DNA of 38,980 bases from positions 1-38,980 of the forward strand of contig ONMN01000028.1 of assembly GCA_900318885.1 (NCBI GenBank), in the 5' to 3' direction. The stretch is from an uncultured Prevotellaceae bacterium. Lineage in GTDB: Bacteria > Bacteroidota > Bacteroidia > Bacteroidales > Bacteroidaceae. The position numbers and the translations under genes are program-made. This document shows, in pieces, positions 1 through 10,125 of this stretch. The notes under the pieces are model-generated. The model was given only the letters and a program-made list of their open reading frames with translations, made no database searches and was not told the origin of the DNA. Numbering within the stretch: the stretch's first letter is position 1; each line of letters starts with the position of its first letter.

Positions 1-220
1 GAAAACGACCTGCAGCGGCATACTGCTCTCTGTAGTCAACCTGCAGAGGCATGAAATCTGTTCCGGGAACTGCATCTTTTGCGGCACAAACAGTAGCCAA
101 CAGTACAGTGTTGTTCATGCGGAGCATCACACTGCCATCGGCCTGCTTTGCCACTTTCCCGGTCTCAATTGTGATGGTTCTTCCATCAGGCAACTGAATA
201 CTTTTCGTAATTACGTTCAT
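1..220 (-). CDS. pnp: Polyribonucleotide nucleotidyltransferase (PNPase), N-terminal part, cut by window edge
   Basis: Reading the minus strand from the ATG at 220 gives about 73 residues starting [20 protein letters not shown] and continuing with [19 protein letters not shown] and [18 protein letters not shown]. This is the start of the first RNase PH-like domain of bacterial PNPase, the phosphate-dependent 3'-5' exoribonuclease that trims mRNA and sRNA. The rest of the gene, including the second RNase PH, KH and S1 domains, lies beyond the left edge. A TAnnTTTG box on the minus strand at 343-350 would give a leader of about 120 nt, which contains a small GCATT/AATGC hairpin. The identification is firm; full-length integrity cannot be judged. 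Confidence 0.9.
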   Translation of the reverse strand, partial: MNVITKSIQLPDGRTITIETGKVAKQADGSVMLRMNNTVLLATVCAAKDAVPGTDFMPLQVDYREQYAAAGRF

Positions 221-342
221 CTTGAAATTAAAACATCTAAAAATAAAAAATAGGTACAAAGACAGTGCAAACCGAACGCAGAAAGCCTTGCTTTATGCTG
301 AGGCGCAGCCTGTTTTCGCGGCCGCATTGTCAAATGCGACTG

Positions 343-350
343 CAAAGGTA
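343..350 (-). promoter_or_regulatory. Bacteroidetes -7 box (TACCTTTG) for pnp
   Basis: On the minus strand this 8-mer matches the Bacteroidetes sigma factor -7 consensus TAnnTTTG. It lies about 120 nt upstream of the pnp start codon. The 221-434 gap otherwise holds AT-rich sequence and a GC-rich patch near 318-340 that can fold as a short hairpin in the pnp leader. No gene is seen in the gap. Confidence 0.6.
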
Positions 351-434
351 CACATTATTATAATAAAAAACGAATATTCCCTGTTAGAATTATTGTTTTT
401 TAGGATTTAAACGCCACTGAAAGGCTCCTACAGA

Positions 435-1670
435 CTAAAGTATAAGCATTTTCAGGTTGTCTGGAGCAAAAAACTGTTGTGCTACATCTTGAATCTGGGC
501 AGACGTCACTGCATCAATGTGAAGATTCAGTTCTTCGATGTTACGTTCATGACCATAATGCAGGAAATGTTTGGCGAAATCAAGGGCAAACTGCTCACGA
601 TTGTCACAGGCTATAGCCAGCTGTCCTTTCAGTTGGCGCTTGGCAGCCTGCAACTGCCGCTCCGAAAGTGAATGCTGCATGACACGATCCAGTTCACGAT
701 GTACCAAACGCAGACAACGCTTCACATCGTGATGGTCACAACCGAAATAAACGCTCCAACAGCCTGTATCACTATAACTGACCATCGAACTCTCAACAGT
801 ATAGACTAACCCATGACGTTCACGCAAAGAGAGATTCAAGCGGGCATTCATACCAGGGCCTCCAAGAATATTGTTTAGCAGGAATAGTGGCATACGACGA
901 GGGTCGTCAAAATTGAAAGTTTGACAGCCCAACATAACGTGAGCCTGATGATGTTGGGAGGGTTCGGCGGCCAAACGAGGCTCGGCGGGTGAACCGCCGA
1001 GAACGTTCTCGACGGTTTGGCCGTCGAGTGCAGAGCGGGAGGAAGGAACGGCTGCCGTTTTTTCCAAACTTTTTACCAGACGTGCAAAGTTCACATTCCC
1101 ATAAACAAAGAATATGGCGTTGTCGGGCCGGTAATAACGATGAGTAAACTGCAGGGCATGCTGGGTGGTAAATTGCTGCACCCGTTCACGTGTCCCCAAA
1201 ATATTATGCCCTAAAGGATGGCTCTGGAAAATGAGGTTTTCGAACTCGTCATAAATCAGTTCGGCAGGCGTGTCGTTATAACTTTCTATCTCGTCACAGA
1301 TGACATCAATCTCATGTTCCAGCTCGTGTTGAGGGTATTCACTGCAAAAAACAATATCGCAAAGCAAGTCAACTGCTCGCATAAAATGCTCACGCTGAAT
1401 AGCGGCATAAAAAACGGTATCTTCCTTGTTGGTAAAGGCGTTAAGATCACCTCCCACACTCTCAAGGCAATTGAGAATTTGGAGTGCCGAACGGTGGTTG
1501 GTTCCCTTGAACGTCGTATGCTCACAAAAGTGAGCTAATCCCTCTTCGCCCTGTAATTCGTGACGAGCACCGGCATTAATGCCGATGCCGCAATAAACGA
1601 CTGGCGAAGTGGATAGCAGATGAATGACACGAAGGCCATTGCTGAGTGTTGCTGTGTTATATTTAGCCAT
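435..1670 (-). CDS. M16 family (pitrilysin-type) zinc metallopeptidase
   Basis: A 411-residue protein read from ATG 1670 (MAKYNTATLSNGLRVIHL). The open frame runs further upstream, but that part crosses the promoter and the divergent kinase gene, so the later ATG is chosen. Residues 47-51 (HFCEH) form the inverted zinc motif HxxEH with the catalytic Glu50, and the third zinc ligand is expected near Glu127 in CDEIESYNDTP. The C-terminal half carries the usual inactive second M16 domain, with GGPGMNARLNLSLRERHGL near the substrate-binding R/Y region. There is no signal peptide, so it is probably cytoplasmic, acting on peptides or small proteins. Residues about 214-236 between the two domains come from GC-rich palindromic repeats (see findings). 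It is divergent from the PfkB kinase. Confidence 0.88.
   Translation of the reverse strand: MAKYNTATLSNGLRVIHLLSTSPVVYCGIGINAGARHELQGEEGLAHFCEHTTFKGTNHRSALQILNCLESVGGDLNAFTNKEDTVFYAAIQREHFMRAVDLLCDIVFCSEYPQHELEHEIDVICDEIESYNDTPAELIYDEFENLIFQSHPLGHNILGTRERVQQFTTQHALQFTHRYYRPDNAIFFVYGNVNFARLVKSLEKTAAVPSSRSALDGQTVENVLGGSPAEPRLAAEPSQHHQAHVMLGCQTFNFDDPRRMPLFLLNNILGGPGMNARLNLSLRERHGLVYTVESSMVSYSDTGCWSVYFGCDHHDVKRCLRLVHRELDRVMQHSLSERQLQAAKRQLKGQLAIACDNREQFALDFAKHFLHYGHERNIEELNLHIDAVTSAQIQDVAQQFFAPDNLKMLIL
963..1028. repeat. Tandem GC-rich palindromic repeats inside the M16 peptidase gene
   Basis: Two perfect hairpins lie next to each other: 981-988 CTCGGCGG pairs with 994-1001 CCGCCGAG across a 5-nt loop, and 1008-1015 CTCGACGG pairs with 1021-1028 CCGTCGAG across a 5-nt loop. 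The palindrome AACGTT (1002-1007) separates them. A degenerate third unit, TTCGGCGG plus CCAAA plus CGAG, sits at 963-979. The block is translated as part of the linker between the two M16 domains. Confidence 0.8.
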
Positions 1671-1679
1671 AATCGACTG

Positions 1680-1687
1680 CAAAGGTA
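1680..1687 (-). promoter_or_regulatory. -7 box (TACCTTTG) for the M16 peptidase gene
   Basis: TACCTTTG on the minus strand ends only 9 nt before the start codon at 1670, so the inferred leader is about 5 nt. It is divergent from the kinase promoter at 1731-1738. Confidence 0.6.
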
Positions 1688-1730
1688 CAAAAAAATCATA
1701 GTTCATAGGTCTTTTTTCAACTAAAAATCG

Positions 1731-1738
1731 TATCTTTG
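1731..1738 (+). promoter_or_regulatory. -7 box (TATCTTTG) for the PfkB kinase gene
   Basis: TATCTTTG followed by CA lies 19 nt before the ATG at 1758. This is the standard Bacteroidetes promoter arrangement. Confidence 0.65.
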
Positions 1739-1757
1739 CAGGCAAAACAACAAAACT

Positions 1758-2702
1758 ATGCGAAAAATTATTGGAATCGGCGAGACCGTACTCGACATCA
1801 TCTTCCGCAACGAACAACCCATTCAGGCTGTTCCTGGAGGCTCTACATTCAATGCTATCATATCGCTTAGCAGGGCTGGCGCAAAAACCAGCTTCATCAG
1901 TGAAACTGGCAACGACCGCATAGGACGGATGATAGTAAAGTTCCTGAATGATAACGGTTGTGAAGCAGGCTGCGTCAATATGTATCCAGACTCGAAATCT
2001 CCGCTGTCGCTGGCGTTCTTGAACGAACAGAACGATGCGGAATACATCTTCTACAAAGACCATCCCCACGACCGTCTGGACTTTTCCTATCCCGACGTAC
2101 AACCAGACGACATTGTGTTGTTTGGCTCGTACTACGTACTGAATCCCGTCATCCGACCTCAAGTGAAGGGTTTTCTTGACTATGCCCACGAACGGGGAGC
2201 CATTCTCTACTACGACGTCAATTTCCGTGCTTCTCACCAACACGAAGTGATGAAACTAACACCTAACCTGTTAGAGAACTTCGAATTGGCAGACATCGTG
2301 AGAGGATCTTCGGAAGACTTTGAAATTCTCTTCAAGAAGAGTGACGCTGAACAGGTATATCGTTCGCAGATTATGTTCTACACCAAAAAGTTCATCTGCA
2401 CCCATGCAGCAGACCCCATCCAGCTATTTGCCGATAATGGACTGAGGAAACAATACCCTGTGGCTGAGACAGAGACGGTAAGTACCATTGGTGCTGGCGA
2501 TAACTTCAACGCAGGATTCCTTTTTGGACTGTTGGTGAATAACATTAGGCGTACTGACCTCGAAATGGGCCTGACTGAGGAACAATGGGACAAGATTGTC
2601 GAGATGGGACAGAAGTTTTCTGCAGAAGTATGCCGCAGTCTCTACAACTACGTGTCGCCCGAGTTCGGAGCAGAACGAAAGAAAGAACTCACGGAAGAAT
2701 GA
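1758..2702 (+). CDS. PfkB family carbohydrate kinase (fructokinase-like)
   Basis: A 314-residue ribokinase/PfkB-fold sugar kinase. The N-terminal segment has the glycine-rich PfkB signature around residues 26-32 (VPGGSTF), and residues 245-254 (GAGDNFNAGF) form the C-terminal signature, with Asp248 as catalytic base and an anion hole for ATP-dependent phosphorylation of a sugar hydroxyl. Length is normal for the family. Substrate cannot be read from sequence; fructose is the common substrate in Bacteroidetes relatives, but ribose or other sugars are possible. It has its own promoter and is followed directly by a strong terminator whose stem begins inside the last codons. It has no signal peptide and is presumably cytoplasmic. 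Confidence 0.85.
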   Translation: MRKIIGIGETVLDIIFRNEQPIQAVPGGSTFNAIISLSRAGAKTSFISETGNDRIGRMIVKFLNDNGCEAGCVNMYPDSKSPLSLAFLNEQNDAEYIFYKDHPHDRLDFSYPDVQPDDIVLFGSYYVLNPVIRPQVKGFLDYAHERGAILYYDVNFRASHQHEVMKLTPNLLENFELADIVRGSSEDFEILFKKSDAEQVYRSQIMFYTKKFICTHAADPIQLFADNGLRKQYPVAETETVSTIGAGDNFNAGFLFGLLVNNIRRTDLEMGLTEEQWDKIVEMGQKFSAEVCRSLYNYVSPEFGAERKKELTEE

Positions 2703-2719
2703 TCCTCCGTGAGTTCTTT
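2682..2719 (+). terminator. Intrinsic terminator shared by the kinase and CotH genes
   Basis: A perfect 14-bp stem, 2682-2695 (AAAGAACTCACGGA) with 2706-2719 (TCCGTGAGTTCTTT), has a 10-nt loop and is followed by T residues. The left arm overlaps the last codons of the PfkB gene and the loop contains its TGA. The A-rich left flank gives T residues on the other strand, so it may also stop transcription from the convergent CotH gene. Confidence 0.85.
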
Positions 2720-2738
2720 TATAATACTCCGTATTCTC

Positions 2739-5198
2739 TTATTTTACCACCTTGTGTACTTCGCCGTTACCGTAAACGACGATGTTGACGCCTGACGAAA
2801 GTGATTGCTGGCGTTCGCCACGGAGGTTGTAGATGGCCTTCACGTCATCGTTGCACTCTGCCTTTTTCTCGCTGATACCTGAACCAATACTGAAAATGGC
2901 CTCAATACTCATCGACTTGCAACTTGCGGGCGTTAGCACGAGTTCGTCACCGTCATAATTCTCGGTCTTTTTACTGCCTGATGCAGGTGTTGTGGTGACT
3001 TTCCAACCTGCTATGGTCTTACCCTCGGGAGCCGTAGCAGCAATAGTCAGCTGACGGTTGGGAAAGAACTTGCCGTCAAATACTCCCTCTGAGAGTTTGA
3101 TGCCATTGACTGTAACATCTTCAGGCAACTCGGCAACACCCTTGTTGATGGTCACGGGGAAGGCTGTGCCGAGATTCCATTTTTTGCCAATGTGGTTATA
3201 GAAATTATTGGGACGACCTTCTGCCCATTGCTTGGCGGCATTGAACTTGTTCTCAATTTCGCTGCGATTGTCAACGGGCCACCACCAGCCGGGATTGTAT
3301 TTGTCGCGATGAGCCACAAATTCCTCCATAGACTCAGCCTTGATGAGGTCAATGGTCTCGCCTGTTCCTTTGCCGTTCATGAAGTCACCCATGTAAACGC
3401 AGCATTTGTCGATAAACAAATCCAGAATGTCCTTGTCCTCCAGCATGTTCTTGATAAGACGGGTTGCGGGCTCTGTGAATGCCCAGTTGTCATTGGGATA
3501 ATTGGCAGGATTGTAGAGCAGGTCGATGGTGTTGTAGTTATTCTGACGACCATAGAGTCCAAGTCCGAAGTCGGTATCCTTGACGATGAAACGCCAGATT
3601 TTAGGCAGGCCCGACTCTGTATCATCGTCGTTGGGACGCCAGAAAACGATGTTGTTGCCTGGGAAGTCGATATTGCCGTAGAAGAGGTTCATGATCATGA
3701 TATTCAGATATTCGCTGACATCCATCCACTGCTCGTATTCGGCCTTGGTATGGCCCTTCTCGCTATAGAAGGCCTTGAAAGCGTTATAGAATGTGGCATC
3801 TTCACTACCCTTAAATTCCTCGATAAACTGGTCAACATTATCTACCTTCTCGTGTGAGATTTCCACCATGTCGATATCCTCCAGATCGTTGTAGTTGCTG
3901 TAGATGTTGTCCTCGTTCGAACGCTCACGGATGTTCAGCATACCCATGTATTCACCGTTGATGTAGAGCACGGCTGAATGGCCTGCCTGCCAGTCGAGAT
4001 CAACGTGGCCTGCCATCGTACGCTGGATTATGAGATCGCGGAAATACAGATCGCCAAAGTCGTTACCACCATCACGTAGGGAGAACGACTTAAACTCTGT
4101 GATGCCAGGTTTCTGGTCGGGGAAGAATTCATAAGAATAACGCTTGTGGTCAGGATCGAAGCGCTTGTTGGCATAGAATACCATCGACTTCAGATCATTG
4201 GCACGCGACTGTCCTCCCTGAATGCGCGTCTCACCCAGCTGGTTGAAAGCACTGTTGTCACTTCCTACTGGGAAGAACTCTATCATCACAGGACGACGCC
4301 AGTCGTGGGTTTTCTTGTCTTCCTTGCTCTTATTGTTGGCAAAAAGACCGATTTCCTTGTCGTTCAGATATTTGTCGTTGGTCTGAACAGAGAATATGGG
4401 GAGGGTGATTTCCCTTGGATGGAAGATGTACGACTGTGCTGTGCTCATGGGTGACAGCCAACCGTCACAGAACAATTTGGCACGAATTACCTTCGTCTTA
4501 GTGATATTGATGGGATTCGTATATTTCGTGCTCTTACTGGTTGGTTCACTGCCGTCTGTCGTATAGCGGATGACGGTACCCTCAGGAGCGCCATCTGGCA
4601 GGCCCAGTTCCAGTTGGAAAGCAGCTTCGCCAGAGGTCACAAAACCCTCCTTGCCGAATACGGGAGCACCCAGGATATGCTTGGCGTCGCAGATCTCACC
4701 AGTATTGGCCTTACCAGGAGTCGGTGTAACCTGATAGCCCCATTTGTCGGCACCATCAGTCTCGCGACCGAAAGCCACATCGGGAGCAGGCATCTTTTTC
4801 ATGTCTGCAGGGAGACTGTCAACAGGTTCGTCATCTTTACCCTTGAAAAGATAAAGCGTACAACCCTTGCCTGACTCCAGGCGGAAATCTGCATGGAGAC
4901 GATTGTCCTCCTTGCCCTCCTTGTCACAATAGATAATCACGTAACCACCAGCAGGCACTTGCTGATCAGGCAACTGCCAAGCCTTCTTCACCTTGTTTTT
5001 GTTGCTGATTTTGTAATCCTTCAGGTTAATGGCTGCATCTGTGGGGTTATACAACTCCACCCACGAATCAGGAAATTCCTTGATGTCATCCATGATACAC
5101 TCGACATTCGACTGCATCACCTCGTTAATCTTTAACGTCTGTGCTGTGGAGCTGACGCTCAGCCCCACGAATGAAAGAAAAATCAAATACTTTTTCAT
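2739..5198 (-). CDS. Secreted CotH kinase family protein with lamin-tail domain
   Basis: An 819-residue exported protein starting MKKYLIFLSFVGLSVSSTAQ, a clear Sec signal peptide. Domains in order: a lamin-tail (LTD) domain at about 22-105 (LKINEVMQSN, DSWVELYNPT, INLKDYKISN, GGYVIIYCD); a chitobiase/FN3-like C-terminal-type domain at about 180-265 (GTVIRYTTDGSEPT); and a CotH-type atypical kinase domain at about 275-620 (RIQGGQSRAN, KSFSLRDGGNDFGD, YMGMLNIRERSNEDNIY, IVKDTDFGLGLYG). The C-terminus (IYNLRGERQQSL, VNIVVYGNGEVHKVVK) resembles the short C-terminal modules common on secreted Prevotella proteins and may be a sorting or anchoring signal. CotH relatives can phosphorylate extracytoplasmic proteins; the substrate here is unknown. 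It stands alone with its own promoter. Confidence 0.82.
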   Translation of the reverse strand: MKKYLIFLSFVGLSVSSTAQTLKINEVMQSNVECIMDDIKEFPDSWVELYNPTDAAINLKDYKISNKNKVKKAWQLPDQQVPAGGYVIIYCDKEGKEDNRLHADFRLESGKGCTLYLFKGKDDEPVDSLPADMKKMPAPDVAFGRETDGADKWGYQVTPTPGKANTGEICDAKHILGAPVFGKEGFVTSGEAAFQLELGLPDGAPEGTVIRYTTDGSEPTSKSTKYTNPINITKTKVIRAKLFCDGWLSPMSTAQSYIFHPREITLPIFSVQTNDKYLNDKEIGLFANNKSKEDKKTHDWRRPVMIEFFPVGSDNSAFNQLGETRIQGGQSRANDLKSMVFYANKRFDPDHKRYSYEFFPDQKPGITEFKSFSLRDGGNDFGDLYFRDLIIQRTMAGHVDLDWQAGHSAVLYINGEYMGMLNIRERSNEDNIYSNYNDLEDIDMVEISHEKVDNVDQFIEEFKGSEDATFYNAFKAFYSEKGHTKAEYEQWMDVSEYLNIMIMNLFYGNIDFPGNNIVFWRPNDDDTESGLPKIWRFIVKDTDFGLGLYGRQNNYNTIDLLYNPANYPNDNWAFTEPATRLIKNMLEDKDILDLFIDKCCVYMGDFMNGKGTGETIDLIKAESMEEFVAHRDKYNPGWWWPVDNRSEIENKFNAAKQWAEGRPNNFYNHIGKKWNLGTAFPVTINKGVAELPEDVTVNGIKLSEGVFDGKFFPNRQLTIAATAPEGKTIAGWKVTTTPASGSKKTENYDGDELVLTPASCKSMSIEAIFSIGSGISEKKAECNDDVKAIYNLRGERQQSLSSGVNIVVYGNGEVHKVVK

Positions 5199-5279
5199 TG
5201 CTAGTTAGGTCTATAATTTATTAAATTCTCGATTCATCAATAATAAATAGAACGCTTGCGCATTCTGCAAAAAGTGGTG

Positions 5280-5287
5280 CAAAGGTA
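5280..5287 (-). promoter_or_regulatory. -7 box (TACCTTTG) for the CotH-family gene
   Basis: TACCTTTG on the minus strand lies about 80 nt upstream of the ATG at 5198, in an AT-rich 171-nt gap. Confidence 0.6.
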
Positions 5288-5369
5288 CGAATAAGCAAAC
5301 AGAATGCCAAACAAAATCTGAGCATTTTCAATGAAAATACTCCTAACGTAACATCCGAATAATAATCTG

Positions 5370-6941
5370 TTACAATAACTGTAGGGCGCGTTGGAGAATG
5401 TCGTTGGTTTCGCCCATGATAGTAAAGTATTCGTTCATCTCCCAGAGGTCGCGAGCAATGAGTGCTTTCAGTTGGAGACGCAGATAGGGTAAGGTGCGCT
5501 GGAGTTCCTCGTCGTCTTTGGGCTTGATTTTCTGCTTTTCAGCCTCAGCCATGATTCCGTCAATAACACTCTGTGGCACTTCGAATCGCTGACGATAGTT
5601 GTCAAAGGTCTTGTAGTCCCGATGCAGCTGTTTACGATTTTGGTCAACATAGCGCAGATTGGCATTGATGACGAGCGATTTAGCGGAAAGTTCCCGATGG
5701 AATCGCGTATATTTGGTTGTATCGAGGGGTACGAACTCGTCTGGCATAATGCCTCCGCCACCATAGACGACACGATGCTCCTTCAGCGTAAAGTACTTCA
5801 GCGAATCGGCAAAATGAACGCTGTCAGCACTCATCAACTCACCACTCTTCAGACGGTGGAGCATATCCTCGGCATAATCCTTCTGTTTGCCCTTTTCGTA
5901 AGGTTTCTGGATGCAGCGACCTGAGGGTGTATAGTAATGAGCAATGGTCAGACGAATCATCGAACCATCTGGCAGGTCGATAGGTCGCTGGACGAGACCC
6001 TTGCCAAAGGTACGACGTCCGACGACAATGCCTCGGTCGTGGTCCTGAATAGCTCCAGAGACAATCTCAGCAGCAGAGGCCGTATAGCTGTCGACCAGGA
6101 CAATGACCTTACCTTTGGTGAACAGTCCCCCACCTTTGGCCTTGTATTCGGTTCGCTGAGTCCTGCGTCCATTGGTATATACGATAAGATCGCCAGCCTG
6201 AAGGAATTCCTCCGCAATCTTCACAGCAGTCTGGAGATAACCTCCGCCATTCTCCTGCAAATCAAGGATGAGCGACTCCATGCCCTGCTTCGTCAGTTTG
6301 TTCATACTCTCGACGAACTCGTCGTGCGTTGCAGCACCAAAACTTCCAATACGGATATAGCCCACCTTGGGACGAACCATATAAGCGGCATCAATGGTGT
6401 AAACAGGAATCTTGTCGCGAATGACGTTAAATGTCAGCGTGTCCTGAATGCCTCGACGGACAATGGCCAGCACAACTTTTGTTCCCTTTGGACCACGCAG
6501 GCGTTTCATAATCTCTTCCTTAGGCATTTTTACACCTGCGATAATGGTATCGTTGACCTTGACAATACGGTCGCCAGCAATGATGCCCACTTTTTCGGAA
6601 GGGCCGTTGGTGACAGGCTGGATGACGAGCAACGTATCCTCAGCCATATTAAACTGCACACCAATACCTTCGAAATTGCCTTGCAGGGGTTCGTTGGCCT
6701 CCTTCACCTCCTTTGCTGTCAGGTAACTGGAGTGAGGGTCGAGTTTCTCTAACATCCCACGAATGCCGTCCTCAACGAGTTTATCCTCGTTGACAGAATC
6801 GACATAGAGATTGGTGACAGCCATCTCGGCTATCTGGAGTTTTCGCAAGGGTGAATCCTCGCCCATGTTAATCCTAAACTGGGCAACGGCACCTATTGAG
6901 AGCAGCGACAAAATCGCTGCACACAGTATTTTTTTATTCAT
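5370..6941 (-). CDS. S41 family C-terminal processing peptidase (CtpA/Prc-like)
   Basis: A 523-residue protein starting [22 protein letters not shown], a signal peptide, so it acts in the periplasm. It has an N-terminal helical region ([12 protein letters not shown]), a PDZ domain at about 85-165 ([22 protein letters not shown]), and the S41 protease core. Ser289 in [13 protein letters not shown] is the nucleophile and Lys314 in RTFGKGLVQ the general base, the Ser-Lys dyad of the family. Its ATG overlaps the parE stop by 8 nt (ATGAATAA), showing translational coupling. The long open frame upstream of 6941 is only the antisense-phase extension inside parE. Expected role: periplasmic processing or quality control of proteins. 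Confidence 0.9.
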   Translation of the reverse strand: MNKKILCAAILSLLSIGAVAQFRINMGEDSPLRKLQIAEMAVTNLYVDSVNEDKLVEDGIRGMLEKLDPHSSYLTAKEVKEANEPLQGNFEGIGVQFNMAEDTLLVIQPVTNGPSEKVGIIAGDRIVKVNDTIIAGVKMPKEEIMKRLRGPKGTKVVLAIVRRGIQDTLTFNVIRDKIPVYTIDAAYMVRPKVGYIRIGSFGAATHDEFVESMNKLTKQGMESLILDLQENGGGYLQTAVKIAEEFLQAGDLIVYTNGRRTQRTEYKAKGGGLFTKGKVIVLVDSYTASAAEIVSGAIQDHDRGIVVGRRTFGKGLVQRPIDLPDGSMIRLTIAHYYTPSGRCIQKPYEKGKQKDYAEDMLHRLKSGELMSADSVHFADSLKYFTLKEHRVVYGGGGIMPDEFVPLDTTKYTRFHRELSAKSLVINANLRYVDQNRKQLHRDYKTFDNYRQRFEVPQSVIDGIMAEAEKQKIKPKDDEELQRTLPYLRLQLKALIARDLWEMNEYFTIMGETNDILQRALQLL

Positions 6942-8889
6942 AGTCGTAATCTTCGGGCTTATCTTCCTCAATGACGAGGTTATCAATAATGAAGTTTTGG
7001 CGCTCCATCGTATTCTTGCCCATGTAGTATTCCAATAGTTTCTGTACTTGGTCGTTCTTGTGAAGAGTAACCTGTTCGAGACGGATGTCAGGACCGATGA
7101 AACCGGCAAATTCTTCAGGTGATATCTCACCCAAACCTTTGAATCGGGTGATTTCAGGATCTGGTCCCAACTCCTGAATGGCTTTCTGACGCTCCTCCTC
7201 GCTATAGCAGTAACGTGTGACGAAATCGGCCTTTTTCCCTTCACCGCCCTTATTGTCAGCCTCAGCGAGCACCTGTTTGTTCTTAATCTTCGTACGCTTG
7301 TTGCGAACACGGAACAAAGGCGTCTGTAGCACATAGACGTGACCTTTCTTGACAAGTTCAGGGAAGAACTGCAAGAAGAAAGTAATGATGAGCAGTCGGA
7401 TGTGCATACCGTCGACATCAGCATCAGTAGCTACTATTACCTTATTATAACGCAGAGTGTCGAGACCCTCCTCAATATCGAGAGCAGCCTGAAGCAGATT
7501 GAACTCCTCATTCTCGTAAACCACCTTCTTGGTCAGGCCAAACGAGTTGAGGGGCTTTCCGCGAAGCGAGAATACCGCCTGTGTGTTGACATCACGGCTC
7601 TTAGTGATGCTTCCGCTGGCAGAGTCACCCTCAGTAATAAAGATACACGACTCCTCTTTACGCTCGCTCTTAACATCGGAGAAATGGATGCGACAATCGC
7701 GCAACTTACGATTGTGCAGGTTTGCCTTCTTGGCACGCTCACGCGCCAATTTGGTGACGCCAGCCATTGCCTTACGTTCGCGCTCGCTCTCCTTCACCTT
7801 GTTTTCAATAACCTCAGCGACGTCCTGATGAATGTGCAGGTAGTTATCTACTTGTTGTTTGATGAAATCGCCTACATATTTATTAATGGTATCTCCGTCA
7901 GGAGCCATCTGCGTAGAACCCAGCTTAATCTTCGTCTGACTCTCGAAGACGGGTTCCTCTACGTTGATGGCGATAGCGGCCACCATACCAGTACGGATAT
8001 CGCCATACTCATATTTGCCAAAAAACTCCTTGATGGTCTTGGCAATATGCTCCTTGAAAGCACTCTGATGCGTGCCGCCCTGCGTGGTATGCTGTCCGTT
8101 GACGAACGAATAGTACTCCTCGCCATACTGGTTGGCATGAGTGAAGGCTATCTCAATATCCTCCCCCTTCAGGTGAATGATGGGATAGAGCGGGTCGTTG
8201 GTCATACGGTCCTTCAACAGGTCCTCCAGTCCGTGACGACTGAGAATGCGCCGTCCGTTATACATGATGGCGAGACCTGTATTCAGGTAAGTATAGTTGC
8301 GAAGCATATTTTCTACGATATCATCGTGGAAACTATACTCCTTAAACAATGTATTGTCAGGTTCGAAATAAATATAAGTACCTGTCTCGTCCTGCGTATC
8401 CTCGGTCACGTCCGTCTGCAGGATGCCTCGTTCGAAAGTCGCCCTACGCACCTTTCCGTCACGATAGCTGGCCACCTCGAAATGAGTACTCAGCGCATTC
8501 ACCGCCTTCACACCCACACCATTCAGGCCCACCGACTTCTTGAAAGCTTTCGAGTCGTACTTACCACCAGTGTTCAGCACACTAACCGCCTCGATGAGTT
8601 TACCCTGAGGGATGCCTCGTCCATAGTCACGAACGGAGACACGCAGGTTTTCGTCAATGGTGATTTCCAGGCGGTCGCCTGCCTTCATCTTAAATTCGTC
8701 GATGGAGTTGTCGATAACTTCCTTCAACAACACATAGATACCATCTTCGGGCAGTGAACCGTCGCCCAGACGTCCGATATACATTCCTGGACGAGTGCGG
8801 ACATGCTCCATATCCGACAGGTGCCGGATGTTGTCGTCGTCATATTTGACGACCTCTTCTTGGGGGATTATGTTATTCTCTTCTGACAT
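6934..8889 (-). CDS. parE: DNA topoisomerase IV subunit B / GyrB-type ATPase subunit
   Basis: A 651-residue type IIA topoisomerase B subunit. It has the GHKL ATPase domain ([37 protein letters not shown]), the transducer ([14 protein letters not shown]), and the TOPRIM domain with [18 protein letters not shown] and [15 protein letters not shown] for metal binding. The C-terminal [13 protein letters not shown] motif is present. The arrangement fits Bacteroidetes ParE better than GyrB, but the distinction rests on overall similarity, so the symbol is probable. With ParC it decatenates daughter chromosomes. It lies 22 nt behind the GNAT-like gene and overlaps the downstream S41 peptidase gene by 8 nt, so the three are likely one operon. 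Confidence 0.9.
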   Translation of the reverse strand: MSEENNIIPQEEVVKYDDDNIRHLSDMEHVRTRPGMYIGRLGDGSLPEDGIYVLLKEVIDNSIDEFKMKAGDRLEITIDENLRVSVRDYGRGIPQGKLIEAVSVLNTGGKYDSKAFKKSVGLNGVGVKAVNALSTHFEVASYRDGKVRRATFERGILQTDVTEDTQDETGTYIYFEPDNTLFKEYSFHDDIVENMLRNYTYLNTGLAIMYNGRRILSRHGLEDLLKDRMTNDPLYPIIHLKGEDIEIAFTHANQYGEEYYSFVNGQHTTQGGTHQSAFKEHIAKTIKEFFGKYEYGDIRTGMVAAIAINVEEPVFESQTKIKLGSTQMAPDGDTINKYVGDFIKQQVDNYLHIHQDVAEVIENKVKESERERKAMAGVTKLARERAKKANLHNRKLRDCRIHFSDVKSERKEESCIFITEGDSASGSITKSRDVNTQAVFSLRGKPLNSFGLTKKVVYENEEFNLLQAALDIEEGLDTLRYNKVIVATDADVDGMHIRLLIITFFLQFFPELVKKGHVYVLQTPLFRVRNKRTKIKNKQVLAEADNKGGEGKKADFVTRYCYSEEERQKAIQELGPDPEITRFKGLGEISPEEFAGFIGPDIRLEQVTLHKNDQVQKLLEYYMGKNTMERQNFIIDNLVIEEDKPEDYDYE

Positions 8890-8911
8890 ATTATAGATAA
8901 GGTTTTTCCGA

Positions 8912-10066
8912 TTAAATGGGCTTTTTATAGCAACGACGGCGCTTGTGCTGGATATGTTCTAGATACTGCCATTGGCTCTGCACCTTCTCGTTGGTTTCCA
9001 TTTCGACGTTCGTCTCACCCCACTTAAAGCCAAACTTCTGATAGCGGGGGATGAGATCGTAAAACAGCAGGGCGTTGGCACCCTTCTGCTGGTATTCAGG
9101 CAGGAAACCCACCAACATCAGGTCGAGACACTCTGCCTTATGGAACTTCAAAGCTCTCAGACAGTGCCACCAACCGAAAGGCCATAAACGACCATTCTTA
9201 CACTTCTGCAAGGCTCGTGTCATATTGGTAATCGAGATACCTATACCAATGACATCATGATCAGGCGTATTCCAGTCTTCTATCAGACAAAGCATGTCCA
9301 TATCGAGCATAGGGAAATACATCTTGAGGTACTCGTCAATCTGACGTTCCGTCATCTGAGAGTAGCCATACAGGTTGCCAAAAGACTTGTTAACCACGTC
9401 GAGCACTTTACGCCCATACTGCTCTTTACCAAACACCTGACTGCGTTTGGGGTGAATAGGATGCAGATTGTAGCGCTTCTGTACCAATTCGGCCACCTTC
9501 TTGTATTTCTCAGGCATTCCGTCTTTGGGGACGATGAGCTTATACTCCACATAGTCATTGTCTTTCTCCCATCCACCAAGCTGTTCCATGTGCTGAGGAT
9601 AGTAGGGATAGTTGTAGATGGTAGCCATCGTGCCCAGCTGGTCGAAACCTTCGATGAGCATTCCTTCTGGGTCCATATCCGTAAAGCCCAACGGACCGAT
9701 TATCTGTGTCATTCCTTTCTCACGACCCCATTGTTCGACTGCCTCGAAAAGCGCCTTCGACACCTCTAAATCATCGATGAAATCGACCCATCCGAAACGC
9801 ACGCTCTTGATATCCCATCTTTCGTTGGCCCGATGGTTGATGATGCCTGCAATGCGTCCGACGACCTTACCGTCCTTGTAAGCCAGGAAGTATTCGGCCT
9901 CGCAGAACTCGAAAGCAGCATTCTTGTCCTTACTCAACGTGTGCTTCTCGTCGGTGTACAGGTTAGGCGCATCGTAGGCATTGCCTCGATACAAGTCGTA
10001 GTGAAGCTGGATGAAAGCATCGAGCTCTCGCTTACTGGTAACTTTGCGAATCTCTACTGATGGCAT
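8912..10066 (-). CDS. GNAT-fold N-acetyltransferase-like protein
   Basis: A 384-residue protein starting [21 protein letters not shown]. The first half has a GNAT-like pattern ([25 protein letters not shown], then [11 protein letters not shown] and [17 protein letters not shown]), typical of a conserved Bacteroidetes family annotated as N-acetyltransferase. A second GNAT-like half is suggested by [16 protein letters not shown] and [25 protein letters not shown]. The substrate is unknown. It is first in a probable operon with parE (22-nt gap) and the S41 peptidase, and is read from a TACCTTTG promoter at 10090-10097. It has no signal peptide or membrane segment. Confidence 0.7.
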   Translation of the reverse strand: MPSVEIRKVTSKRELDAFIQLHYDLYRGNAYDAPNLYTDEKHTLSKDKNAAFEFCEAEYFLAYKDGKVVGRIAGIINHRANERWDIKSVRFGWVDFIDDLEVSKALFEAVEQWGREKGMTQIIGPLGFTDMDPEGMLIEGFDQLGTMATIYNYPYYPQHMEQLGGWEKDNDYVEYKLIVPKDGMPEKYKKVAELVQKRYNLHPIHPKRSQVFGKEQYGRKVLDVVNKSFGNLYGYSQMTERQIDEYLKMYFPMLDMDMLCLIEDWNTPDHDVIGIGISITNMTRALQKCKNGRLWPFGWWHCLRALKFHKAECLDLMLVGFLPEYQQKGANALLFYDLIPRYQKFGFKWGETNVEMETNEKVQSQWQYLEHIQHKRRRCYKKPI

Positions 10067-10089
10067 AAGCTATTTCTTCTTTAATTTTG

Positions 10090-10097
10090 CAAAGGTA
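10090..10097 (-). promoter_or_regulatory. -7 box (TACCTTTG) for the GNAT-parE-S41 operon
   Basis: TACCTTTG on the minus strand ends 23 nt before the ATG at 10066. No comparable box is visible in the short gap before parE. Confidence 0.65.
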
Positions 10098-10125
10098 AAC
10101 AAAAAGGAGCAAAACGCCAAATTAA

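Noticed and set aside
222-410. Small plus-strand open frame of 62 codons in the pnp leader
   Set aside because: It has low-complexity sequence, overlaps the pnp promoter on the other strand and has no recognisable product.
7339-8757. Long plus-strand open frame of 472 codons
   Set aside because: It is antisense to the well-conserved parE gene, and its translation shows no recognisable family or sensible composition.
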